From assembly GCF_011762125.1 (NCBI RefSeq), contig NZ_JAASQN010000006.1, positions 35,001-99,000 of the forward strand: a DNA stretch of 64,000 bases. The letters run 5' to 3'. The notes below the pieces were generated by a model. It made no database searches and had not been told where the DNA came from. It was given only the letters and a program-made list of their open reading frames with translations. The position numbers and the translations under genes are program-made. Below, piece by piece: positions 27,620 to 36,078 of this stretch. This DNA is from Sphingopyxis panaciterrae (lineage in GTDB: Bacteria; Pseudomonadota; Alphaproteobacteria; Sphingomonadales; Sphingomonadaceae). Numbering within the stretch: the stretch's first letter is position 1; each line of letters starts with the position of its first letter.

Positions 27620-28600
27620 ATGACCGACACCGCTCCCCTCGCCAGCATCGCCGCCGACCTTAGCGGCGGCCGCACCTCGGGCCTCCGCTTCCTCGACGAG
27701 GAGGGCACGCTCGCGATCATACTCGACGTCACCGGGCTGGCGGCGGAAGAGCGGACGCCGCTCGAGGAAAAATTGCGCGCCGGCCTGCTGGCGCGGCCGG
27801 GCGTGTCGCAGGTCCGCGTCGCGATGACCGCCGAGAAAAAGGCGCTGACGATCATCGCGGTGGGCAGCGGCAAGGGCGGCGTCGGTAAATCGACCCTCGC
27901 CGCCAACCTCGCCGTCGCGCTTCACCGGCTCGGCGTGAAGGCCGGGCTGGTCGACGCCGATATCTATGGCCCGTCGCAACCGCGATTGATGGACAGCGAG
28001 GGCGTGAAGCCCGAATCGCGCGGATCGAAGCTGGTTCCCGTCCCCAATGCCTATGGCGTACCGATGCTGTCGACCGGGCAAATCGCGGCGCCGGGTCAGG
28101 CGATCGCATGGCGCGGCCCGATGGCGGGCAAGGCCCTGGAGCAGCTCGTCGATGCAAGCTGGGGTGACATCGACACGCTGGTCGTCGACCTGCCCCCCGG
28201 CACCGGCGACGTCCAGCTGACGATGATCCAGAAGCACAAGCCCGCAGGTGCCGTCATCGTATCGACGCCGCAGGATCTGGCGCTGATGGACGCGACGCGC
28301 GCGATCAGCCTGTTCGAACAGGCCGACGTGCCGATCATCGGGCTGGTCGAGAATATGGCGGGCTACGCCTGCCCGCATTGCGGCGAGGTCAGCGACCCGT
28401 TCGGCAGCGGCGGCGCCGAGGCCGCGGCAAAAGTGATGAACATCGATTTCCTCGGCCGCGTGCCGCTGTCGATGGGTATCCGCCTCGCGAGCGACGGCGG
28501 GGTGCCGCCCGCGGCGGGAACCGACCCCACGGGCGAACCGTTCCACGCGATAGCGGCGAAGGTCGCCGAATGGCTGGGTGCCCGCAAGCAGGGGAAATAG
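27620..28600 (+). CDS. mrp: Mrp/ApbC iron-sulfur carrier ATPase
   Basis: A 326-residue protein. An N-terminal DUF59-like segment (about residues 1-70) is followed by the deviant Walker A GSGKGGVGKSTLAANLA, the Asp of LVDADIYGPSQPR, LVVDLPPGTGDVQLT, and the Fe-S binding CPHCGE of MAGYACPHCGE. Mrp/ApbC proteins assemble and transfer [4Fe-4S] clusters. It follows on from the divergent promoter shared with hflK and lies 2 bases before the downstream CoA-binding gene. Confidence 0.94.
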   Translation: MTDTAPLASIAADLSGGRTSGLRFLDEEGTLAIILDVTGLAAEERTPLEEKLRAGLLARPGVSQVRVAMTAEKKALTIIAVGSGKGGVGKSTLAANLAVALHRLGVKAGLVDADIYGPSQPRLMDSEGVKPESRGSKLVPVPNAYGVPMLSTGQIAAPGQAIAWRGPMAGKALEQLVDASWGDIDTLVVDLPPGTGDVQLTMIQKHKPAGAVIVSTPQDLALMDATRAISLFEQADVPIIGLVENMAGYACPHCGEVSDPFGSGGAEAAAKVMNIDFLGRVPLSMGIRLASDGGVPPAAGTDPTGEPFHAIAAKVAEWLGARKQGK

Positions 28601-28601
28601 C

Positions 28602-29024
28602 ATGGCGATCAACGACGAAGCCGAAATCCGCGAATTGCTGGGCGAACCGCGGCGGATCGCGGTGGTCGGCGCCTCGCCTAACCCCGCGCGCGCTTCGAAC
28701 GAGGTGCTCGCTTTCCTGATGCGCCAGGGTCACGACGTGATCGCGGTCAACCCCGGCCACGCGGGCAAGACGATCCACGGCGCGCCCGTCGTCGCGACGC
28801 TCGCCGATGTCGAGCCCCCCGCCTGGCTGGTCGACATTTTCCGCAACAGCGCCGACGCCGGCAGCGCGGTCGACGAAGCGATCGTCCATGGCGCCAAGGC
28901 GGTGTGGATGCAGATGGGGGTGATCGACGAAGCCGCCGCGGCGCGCGCCGAAGCGGCGGGCTTGGCGGTGGTCATGGATCGCTGCCCGAAGGTCGAGATT
29001 CCCCGCCTCGGCCTGCTGCGCTAA
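28602..29024 (+). CDS. CoA-binding domain protein (YccU-like)
   Basis: A 140-residue Rossmann-like CoA-binding protein. It has the fingerprint RIAVVGASPNPARASNEV at residues 18-35, then VIAVNPGHAGKTIHG and the conserved DIFRNSADAGSAVDEAI and KAVWMQMGVIDEAAA. Members bind CoA; the physiological role is unclear. ATG at 28602 is 2 bases after the mrp stop, so the two genes probably form an operon. The TAA at the end is followed by the SIMPL gene 85 bases on. Confidence 0.92.
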   Translation: MAINDEAEIRELLGEPRRIAVVGASPNPARASNEVLAFLMRQGHDVIAVNPGHAGKTIHGAPVVATLADVEPPAWLVDIFRNSADAGSAVDEAIVHGAKAVWMQMGVIDEAAAARAEAAGLAVVMDRCPKVEIPRLGLLR

Positions 29025-29109
29025 CGCTGCGGGGCCGCCCCCATAGCGATCATCGCGGGAACCCTCTGCCCGATTGCGCGCTAGACAGGCGATCGATGGG
29101 AGAGATTTC

Positions 29110-29832
29110 ATGCCATATCGCTTTCGTTTTCTGACCGTGCTGCCCCTGCTTGCGCTCGCCGCCTGCGGCGACAAGGCGCCCGACCCGCGCGGGGTCGGTC
29201 ATGACGAGACTTTGCTGTCGGTCTCGGCGAGCGGCCGCTCCGAAACGCGCCCGGACGAGGCACGCTTCACCGCGGGCGTCAGCACCATCGCGGCATCGTC
29301 GGAAGAGGCAACGCGGCGCAACAATGAAACGATGGGCAAGGTCAGCGAGGCGCTCAAAGCCTTCGGCGTTGCCGAAAAGGATCTCCAGACGCGGCAGCTG
29401 ACGGTGAACCGCATCGACTGGGGGGCGAACAAGGGCAAATATGAGGCAGTCAACCAGGTCGAGGTGCGGATGCGCGCCGTCGACAAGGCCGGCGAAGCCA
29501 TCGCCGCGACCACCCGCGCCGGCGCCAATGTCCTGTCGGGGCCGACGCTGCGCGTATCCGATCAGGAAGCGGCGACGAAATCAGCCTATGCCGCCGCCTA
29601 TCGCGCCGCCAAGGCGCGCGCCGAAGCCTATGCCGGGGCGGCGGGGCTGAAGATCGACCGCGTGCTGACGATCCGCGACGGCGGCGGCGCCGCGCCGCCG
29701 ATGCCCTATTATGAAATGGATGCCGCCAACCGCGTCGCCCCGCAGGCGGTTGCCGCGGCGCCGCCCTTCAACCCGGGCGTCAGCGAATCGCAGGTATCGG
29801 TGCAGGTCGATTTCGCGCTGTCGGAGAAATGA
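29110..29832 (+). CDS. SIMPL (DUF541) domain lipoprotein
   Basis: A 240-residue protein with a lipoprotein signal (VLPLLALAACGDK, lipidated Cys at about residue 19) and a SIMPL/DUF541 domain: ETLLSVSASGRSETRPDEARFTAGVST at its start and QVSVQVDFALSEK at the end. The domain is a duplicated periplasmic fold of uncertain function, sometimes linked to oxidative stress or outer-membrane proteins. Start chosen at MPYRFRF, giving the signal directly; a longer frame from 29074 lacks support. Confidence 0.88.
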   Translation: MPYRFRFLTVLPLLALAACGDKAPDPRGVGHDETLLSVSASGRSETRPDEARFTAGVSTIAASSEEATRRNNETMGKVSEALKAFGVAEKDLQTRQLTVNRIDWGANKGKYEAVNQVEVRMRAVDKAGEAIAATTRAGANVLSGPTLRVSDQEAATKSAYAAAYRAAKARAEAYAGAAGLKIDRVLTIRDGGGAAPPMPYYEMDAANRVAPQAVAAAPPFNPGVSESQVSVQVDFALSEK

Positions 29833-29934
29833 AATAGCGTCGCCCTTCGAACGCGGGGGCGACGCTGCGCGGGAGCCGCGATCTATTCCGAAACCCTTTG
29901 CCCTCCCGACTCGCGCCGACTATCAGCGGCAGGG

Positions 29935-32223
29935 ATGGCGGGCATTCGCGACACGGTGGGGAAAAACAAAGCGGTTTTGCCGCCCGTCAGCCGCCGTTCG
30001 CTGCTCGTCGGCGCGACCGCCGCGGGCGGGTTGGCGATCGCGTGGGGCCTGTGGCCGCGCGCTTATCAGCCGAACCTGACCGCTGCACCCGACGAGCATA
30101 TCTTCAACGCCTTCCTGAAGATCGGTGACGACGGGCATATCAGCGCCATCATCCCGCAGTGCGAGATGGGCCAGGGCGTCACCACCTTGCTGCCGCAAAT
30201 CATGGCCGACGAGCTGGGCGCCGACTGGCGGACGATCGCGGTCGAAACCGCACCGATCAGCCCGCTCTACACCAACACGCTGCTGGTCGACGAGGATAGC
30301 GCAGTCTTCACCCCGCGCGCCGGCGTCCCCGATTTCGTCCATGACGTGCGCGGCTGGGTCCGCCGCGAATGGGCGGTGCGCCACGCGGTGATGCTGACCG
30401 CGAACAGTTCGTCGGTGCGGATGTTCGAGGCGCCGTGCCGCGACGCGGCGGCGCAGGCGCGCGCGCTGTTGATGATGGCGGCGGCGCGCCGCTGGGACGC
30501 CGACTGGGAAGCGTGCGATACGCAGGACGGTTTCGTCACCTTCGGCAACAAGAAGCTGCGCTTCGGCGAGGTCGCGGCGGCGGCGGCGCGGCTCGAACCG
30601 CCCGCCGAACCGGTCTATCGCGCGTCGAGCGCCGACCCGCTTTACGGCAAGGAGCTGACGCGGCTCGACCTGCCGGCGAAGGTCGACGGCTCGGCCAATT
30701 ATGCCGGCGACATCCGCCTGCCCGACATGGTCTTCGCCGCAGTCCGCCAGGGGCCCGTCGGCCGGGCGCGGCTGAAGAGCATCGACCGCAAGGCGGGCAT
30801 GGCATCGCCCGGCCTGCTCCATATCGTCGAGCATGAGCGCTGGATCGCCACCGTCGCGCGCAACTGGTGGGCGGCGAACCGCGCGCTCGACCGCTTTGCC
30901 CCCGTCTTTGAAACGACCGGGACGCCGGTTTCGAGCGACCGGATCGAAAAGGCGCTGAAAGCCGCGCTCAAGGCGGACGGCTGGCGCATCCAGAGCGAGG
31001 GCGACGTCGCCGGGGCAATGGAAGGGCGCACCAAAATCTCCGCCGAATATGCCGCTGCCCCCGCGCTGCATGCCGGCGTCGAAACGCGCACCGCGACCGC
31101 CGCGCCCGACGGCGCGAAATTGCGCGTCTGGGTTGCGACGCAGGCGCCCGCGCAGTGCCGCGATGCGATCGCTCGCGCGACGGGTCTGGCACCCGCGGCC
31201 GTCACCCTGTTCCCGATGATGGCAGGCGGCTCGTTCGACGCCTGCCTTGATCACAGTGTCGCGGTGCAGGCGGCGATCATCGCGCTGCAAATCAAACGCC
31301 CGGTCCAGCTCGCCTGGTCGCGCGCCGAGGAAATCATGCGCGTGCCGCCGCGCGCACCGGCGCACGCGAGGATGACCGCGACGCTCAATGCCGCGGGCGG
31401 GATCGACGCGCTGGTCGCCCGCATCGCGGTTCCTTCGACCAACCATGAAGTCCGCGCGCGGCTGTTCGACAACAGTCCGGCGGACGTGGCGCAGCGCGAC
31501 GCGGCGGGGAAGCCCGATGCGGTCGCGGTCGAGGGCGCGGCGGGCCGCTATGCGATCCGTCATCTGGCGGTCGATCATTGCCCGGCCGACATCGGCCTGC
31601 CCACCGCGCGGTGGCGCGGTAACGCCGACAGCTACACCGCTTTCTTCACCGAATCCTTCGTCGACGAAATGGCGGCGCGCGCGGGAATCGATGCGCTATC
31701 CTATCGCATGGGGATGCTCGGTGATGCCCCGCTGCTCGCGCGCTGCCTGCTCACCGCGACCAGTCTCGGCGGCTGGGAGGGCGGCCTGTCGGGCACCGCG
31801 CAGGGGCTGGCCTGCCACAGCATGCGCGGCAGCCATATCGCGCTGATGGCGACCGCACGGCAAAGCGACAAGGGGCTGCAAGTCGAACAGCTGGTGGCGG
31901 TCGTCGACGCCGGCCGCCTCGTCAATCCGGCGATCGCGCGCCAGCAGGTCGAGGGCGGGTTGATCTTCGGCCTCGCCGCGGCGGTCGGCGCGACGACCGA
32001 TTATGAAGGCGGCATCGCGACCGCGCGTAAATTCGGCCAGCTCGGGCTGCCGCGGCTGTCGCAATGTCCGCAGATATTGATCGAATTCGTCGACAGCGAT
32101 CGCGACCCCGGCGGGCTCGGCGAGATCGGCGTGCCCGTCGTCGCTCCAGCCATAGCCAATGCGATGTTCGCCGCGACCGGCCGTCGCATCCGGCGCCTGC
32201 CGCTGACGGCGCAGCCGCTATGA
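29935..32223 (+). CDS. Molybdenum hydroxylase large subunit, IorB-like
   Basis: A 762-residue molybdopterin-binding protein of the xanthine dehydrogenase/isoquinoline 1-oxidoreductase beta family. A Tat signal (SRRSLLVGATAAGGLAIAW) is followed by domains with CEMGQGVTTLLPQIMADELGA, and near the C-terminus DPGGLGEIGVP, with the catalytic Glu of this superfamily. It oxidises an N-heterocycle or aldehyde in the periplasm using the Mo-MCD cofactor. Such enzymes need a small [2Fe-2S] partner (IorA); none lies next to it, which is unusual. Its TGA overlaps the ATG of hemH. Confidence 0.88.
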   Translation: MAGIRDTVGKNKAVLPPVSRRSLLVGATAAGGLAIAWGLWPRAYQPNLTAAPDEHIFNAFLKIGDDGHISAIIPQCEMGQGVTTLLPQIMADELGADWRTIAVETAPISPLYTNTLLVDEDSAVFTPRAGVPDFVHDVRGWVRREWAVRHAVMLTANSSSVRMFEAPCRDAAAQARALLMMAAARRWDADWEACDTQDGFVTFGNKKLRFGEVAAAAARLEPPAEPVYRASSADPLYGKELTRLDLPAKVDGSANYAGDIRLPDMVFAAVRQGPVGRARLKSIDRKAGMASPGLLHIVEHERWIATVARNWWAANRALDRFAPVFETTGTPVSSDRIEKALKAALKADGWRIQSEGDVAGAMEGRTKISAEYAAAPALHAGVETRTATAAPDGAKLRVWVATQAPAQCRDAIARATGLAPAAVTLFPMMAGGSFDACLDHSVAVQAAIIALQIKRPVQLAWSRAEEIMRVPPRAPAHARMTATLNAAGGIDALVARIAVPSTNHEVRARLFDNSPADVAQRDAAGKPDAVAVEGAAGRYAIRHLAVDHCPADIGLPTARWRGNADSYTAFFTESFVDEMAARAGIDALSYRMGMLGDAPLLARCLLTATSLGGWEGGLSGTAQGLACHSMRGSHIALMATARQSDKGLQVEQLVAVVDAGRLVNPAIARQQVEGGLIFGLAAAVGATTDYEGGIATARKFGQLGLPRLSQCPQILIEFVDSDRDPGGLGEIGVPVVAPAIANAMFAATGRRIRRLPLTAQPL

Positions 32224-33215
32224 CAAATGCCGGCGCACCCGGCATGAGCGCCGCCGACCGGATCGGCGTATTGCTGGTCAATCTCGGCACCCCCGATGCG
32301 CCCGATGCGCCGTCGGTGCGCCGCTATCTCGCCGAATTCCTGTCCGACCGCCGCGTTGTCGAGATTCCGCAATGGCTGTGGCAGCCGATCCTGCGCGGCG
32401 CCATCCTGACCACCCGGCCGAAGAAATCGGCCCATGCCTATGCGCAGGTGTGGACCGAGGCGGGATCGCCGCTCGCCGCGATCACCCGCGCGCAGGCCGA
32501 AAAATTGCAAGCCGCGCTCGGCGACGCCGTGCTCGTTTCGCACGCGATGCGCTATGGCAAGCCGGCGATCGGCGCGCGCATCGACGCGCTGTTCGCCGCC
32601 GGGTGCCGCCGCATCCTGATCGCACCGCTCTATCCGCAATATTGCGCCGCGACGACCGCCACCGTCGCCGACGCGGCAAACGCGCATCTCGCCACGCTGC
32701 GCTGGCAACCGGCGCTGCGGTTCGTGCCGCCCTATTCGCACGACGACGCCTATATCGCCGCATTGACGGCATCGGTCGAGACCGGGCTGGGGGCGCTCGA
32801 TTTTACCCCCGACGTGCTGCTCGCGAGTTTCCACGGGATGCCCGAACGCACCCGCACGCTGGGCGATCCCTATCACGACCAGTGCCGCGATACCGCGCGG
32901 CGGTTGTCGGACGCGCTGGGGCGGCCGATCGAGGTCGCGTTCCAGTCGCGCTTCGGCCGCGCCAAATGGCTCGAACCCGCGACCGACGCGACGCTCGCGC
33001 GGCTGGGCGGCGAAGGGTGCGGCGTCGCGATCTTTGCGCCGGGTTTCGCCGCCGACTGCCTCGAAACGCTCGAGGAACTGGCGATCCGCGGCCGCGAGCA
33101 GTTCGAGGCTGCAGGCGGGCGGCATTTCGCCTATCTCCCCTGCCTGAACGACGCCGTGCCCGGCATGGCGATGCTCGAAGCGCTGATCCGGCGCGAACTC
33201 GCGGGATGGCTTTAA
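32220..33215 (+). CDS. hemH: Ferrochelatase
   Basis: A 331-residue ferrochelatase. The N-terminus is RIGVLLVNLGTPDAPDAPSVRRYL; the catalytic His is in LASFHGMPERTRTLGDPYHDQC; and the catalytic Glu is in FQSRFGRAKWLEPATDATL. It inserts Fe2+ into protoporphyrin IX as the last step of heme synthesis, at the membrane surface. Start at ATG 32220 overlaps the stop of the Mo-hydroxylase gene by 4 bases (ATGA), so they are translationally coupled. Length is normal. Confidence 0.96.
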   Translation: MTNAGAPGMSAADRIGVLLVNLGTPDAPDAPSVRRYLAEFLSDRRVVEIPQWLWQPILRGAILTTRPKKSAHAYAQVWTEAGSPLAAITRAQAEKLQAALGDAVLVSHAMRYGKPAIGARIDALFAAGCRRILIAPLYPQYCAATTATVADAANAHLATLRWQPALRFVPPYSHDDAYIAALTASVETGLGALDFTPDVLLASFHGMPERTRTLGDPYHDQCRDTARRLSDALGRPIEVAFQSRFGRAKWLEPATDATLARLGGEGCGVAIFAPGFAADCLETLEELAIRGREQFEAAGGRHFAYLPCLNDAVPGMAMLEALIRRELAGWL

Positions 33216-33305
33216 AAGCCAATCGCTTACCTCCTGTTTAGGTCCTGGCGTTAGGTTCGTCCGATGCGGTGCCGATACGGCGCGCGCTTCATTCGGAGGT
33301 CGCCC

Positions 33306-34976
33306 ATGAACGAGGTCGAATCGGCAGCGCTGAAGCTGATCGGGGTGACGCTCGCCTTTCTCCTGATCGTCTATTTCCTCTGGCGGAAGCGCCGGGCCGA
33401 GCCGGTTCCGGCAGCACCGGAGTCCGGCGACACGCCGCGCGCGTTCAAACTGCCCAAATTATCGCGCCAGGACCGGACGGCCGAGGCCGAACCAGTCGAA
33501 GTCTCGCCGTCGCGGCTGGCGCGGATCAGCGGCAAGGCGCCGTTCGACCGGATGAGCGAGGGCGGACCCGACCATGCGGCCCCGCCGCCGGACCCCGAAA
33601 CGCAGCACATGGCCGAAGCGATGCTCGCGTCGATGGTCGCCCAGGTCGAACATGAAGCCGATATGGTCGAACGGCGCGGCGCCGAAACGGTCTCGCTCCG
33701 CCTCGTCCCGCAAATCCCGCCACGCGACATCGGCGTCGCGGCGAGCTGGCTCGGCGGCAGCCCGCGCCTTGATCCGCGCATGGCTTGGCCCGCGATACGC
33801 GAGACCCCCGCCGACTTTCTCGCGCAGATCGATTGCGCCGCGCTGCCCGCCGACCTGTGGGACGGCCTTGGTCCGCGCAGCGGCGCGCTCGCCTTCTTCA
33901 TTCATCCGCGCGACGGCGACATGCTCGTCGTCCATATCGCCCAGCCCGGCGATCCCGTGGGGCCGCCACGACCGCTGGACGATCCCGACAGCTTCTTCGC
34001 GCCGCACGGCGGGCTGCGCTTCGGCGACCTGCTGCCCTTTACCCGCCGCGCCTTTCCTTTATGGCCGGTCGACCTTGTTGCGGTCCGTCCCGGCGATCCC
34101 GATCCGCGCGACGCCGAAGCAGGCGACGACGGACCGGACCATCGCCTGTATCGCGCGGGTTATGACGTCGCCGACAAGGCTTGGCATCCCTTCGACTGGG
34201 ACAGCATGACCGCGATGGCCGAGATTCTCGACATGCGCATCACCCGCTTCTGGCGCGAGCCCGGCGACGGGCCGTCACCGATCGAGGTCCAGCTGGCGAA
34301 TGTCGAACGCCGCCTCGCTACCTCCGACGATGCCGAAGGCGAACCCGCCGCCCGGGCGCTGCTTGAAAACCAGCATGCCGCGCTGACCGAACTCGTCGCC
34401 GCATCGCGCGCCGCCGCCGAAACGAACCGCGTGGCACTGTCCAACGCGCAGGAAATCATCGCGATCGTCCGCGAAAGCGCGGGCCGCGATGAATTCTCGC
34501 CCGCCGCCGCCGCCGCGGTCATGGGCGCACTGCAGACGATCCGCTGGATGAAGGTGAACCGCAAGCCTGATCCGGGCGGCCGCCCCGGCGCCGAGCGAAT
34601 CGAGACACTCACCCTCTCGCTCACCGAACATCACCCCGATGCACCGCTGTGGGTCCATGATTATCATGCGGTCTGGTTCGACCATGCAAAGCACGCCTAT
34701 GCCGCCGGATCGGACGCGCTGCCGGCCGAAGCGCTCGCGGTGCTCGAACCCTATTGCCGCGAACTCGCAAACCGCGAGATGGCAGGGATCGGCCATGTCC
34801 CTTTCGCCTATGTCCACCAGTTCGACGCCGGCAGCGATGCGACGATGATCGAACTGCCGTCGAGCGGGCTGATGAGCTGGATGTTCGGCGACGCCGACCA
34901 TCTGGTGCTGACGATGCGCAAGGCCGATCTGGCCGCGGGCCGGCTCGACCGGCCGGTCGCCCAGATCAGCAATTAA
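33306..34976 (+). CDS. DUF1963 domain protein with N-terminal membrane anchor
   Basis: A 556-residue protein. Residues 11-28 form a membrane helix (IGVTLAFLLIVYFLWRKRR) followed by a linker rich in charged residues. From about residue 125 it shows the DUF1963 (YwqG-like) fold: SWLGGSPRLDPRMAWP, DFLAQIDCAALP and the final HQFDAGSDATMIELPSSGLMSWMFGDADHLV. The function is unknown. An inserted helical segment of about 100 residues (REPGDGPSPIEVQLANVE to KVNRKPD) divides the domain. It starts at ATG 33306; no close operon partner. Confidence 0.82.
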   Translation: MNEVESAALKLIGVTLAFLLIVYFLWRKRRAEPVPAAPESGDTPRAFKLPKLSRQDRTAEAEPVEVSPSRLARISGKAPFDRMSEGGPDHAAPPPDPETQHMAEAMLASMVAQVEHEADMVERRGAETVSLRLVPQIPPRDIGVAASWLGGSPRLDPRMAWPAIRETPADFLAQIDCAALPADLWDGLGPRSGALAFFIHPRDGDMLVVHIAQPGDPVGPPRPLDDPDSFFAPHGGLRFGDLLPFTRRAFPLWPVDLVAVRPGDPDPRDAEAGDDGPDHRLYRAGYDVADKAWHPFDWDSMTAMAEILDMRITRFWREPGDGPSPIEVQLANVERRLATSDDAEGEPAARALLENQHAALTELVAASRAAAETNRVALSNAQEIIAIVRESAGRDEFSPAAAAAVMGALQTIRWMKVNRKPDPGGRPGAERIETLTLSLTEHHPDAPLWVHDYHAVWFDHAKHAYAAGSDALPAEALAVLEPYCRELANREMAGIGHVPFAYVHQFDAGSDATMIELPSSGLMSWMFGDADHLVLTMRKADLAAGRLDRPVAQISN

Positions 34977-34997
34977 CGCGACCCGTTCCCCACCCGC

Positions 34998-35027
34998 CGA
35001 GAGTCAGTCCTGGAGAGACTCTAGCCC
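34998..35027. repeat. Scar of an element-4-like end
   Basis: GAGTCAGTCCTGGAGAG (35001-35017) matches 16 of 17 bases with the outer end of structured element copy 4 and is followed at once by ACTCTAG, the last bases of its opposite end. It looks like an internal deletion that left only the two ends joined. It lies between the DUF1963 gene and phaB. Confidence 0.6.
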
Positions 35028-35126
35028 CCTGAAAAAGCTTTGCGATTGACGTGCCGGTAAACTTGCGGCGCCCCGCGGTGCGTCCTAAGTCTGGGCGGCA
35101 CAAAACTCTGTGGGAGAGCTTGATTC

Positions 35127-35849
35127 ATGGCACGTATCGCAATCGTCACCGGCGGCAGCCGCGGCATCGGGGAAGCCATTTCGCTGAAGCTGCAGGAACG
35201 GGGCGTCACCGTCGTCGCCAACTATGGCGGCAATGACGAAAGGGCGCGCGAATTTACCGAACGGACCGGCATCGCGGCCAGGAAATGGGACGTCGGCGAC
35301 CATCAGGCGTGCCTCGACAGCTGCGCCCGCATCGCCGAGGAATTCGGCCCCATCGACATCGTCGTCAACAACGCCGGCATCACCCGCGACGGCACCCTCG
35401 CGCGGATGAGCTATGACGATTGGGACGACGTCATGCGCGTCAACCTCGGCGGCTGCTTCAACATGGCGAAGGCGACCTTCGGCGGCATGGTCGAACGCGG
35501 CTGGGGCCGCATCGTCAACATCGGCTCGATCAACGGGCAGGCTGGCCAATATGGCCAGGTCAACTATGCCGCCGCCAAATCGGGGATCCACGGCTTCACC
35601 AAGGCGCTGGCGCAGGAAGGCGCCAGGAAGGGCGTCACGGTGAACGCGATCGCGCCGGGCTATATCGACACCGACATGGTCGCCGCGGTGCCCGCGCCGG
35701 TGCTCGAAAAGATCGTCGCCAAGATCCCGGTCGGCCGCCTCGGCCAGGCCGACGAAATCGCGCGCGGGGTTGCTTTCCTGTGCAGCGAGGACGCGGGGTT
35801 CGTGACCGGATCGACGATGTCGATCAATGGCGGACAGCATATGTACTGA
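35127..35849 (+). CDS. phaB: Acetoacetyl-CoA reductase (SDR)
   Basis: A 240-residue short-chain dehydrogenase. The cofactor loop is TGGSRGIGEAI; NNAGITRD, the catalytic Ser (NIGSINGQAGQYGQVNYAAAK) and Tyr/Lys of YxxxK are all present, and the C-terminus FVTGSTMSINGGQHMY is typical of PhaB/FabG. The full sequence (NYGGNDERAREF, DVGDHQAC) fits PhaB, which supplies (R)-3-hydroxybutyryl-CoA for polyhydroxyalkanoate synthesis using NADPH. FabG is the alternative. GGGAGAGC precedes the ATG. No PHA synthase gene is in the window. Confidence 0.9.
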   Translation: MARIAIVTGGSRGIGEAISLKLQERGVTVVANYGGNDERAREFTERTGIAARKWDVGDHQACLDSCARIAEEFGPIDIVVNNAGITRDGTLARMSYDDWDDVMRVNLGGCFNMAKATFGGMVERGWGRIVNIGSINGQAGQYGQVNYAAAKSGIHGFTKALAQEGARKGVTVNAIAPGYIDTDMVAAVPAPVLEKIVAKIPVGRLGQADEIARGVAFLCSEDAGFVTGSTMSINGGQHMY

Positions 35850-36078
35850 CGGTGGCGGGCGCGTAACGAAGGCGCTCGCAATGTGACGACAAGTTAGGCG
35901 CCGGGGCGGGGTGCGGACCGCCTTCGATACGGCGGTCCATTTCTCGCTGGCGTTGAGCGACCGGAACGCCTTGCCGGTGGCGTTCCTAAAGCCGATCACG
36001 CTCCACACCCCCTTCCCGTCGCGGCCAACCGGGTCTAGGGAGACCCGCATATCCTGCCAAAAGGGGGAAAGACTGCGC

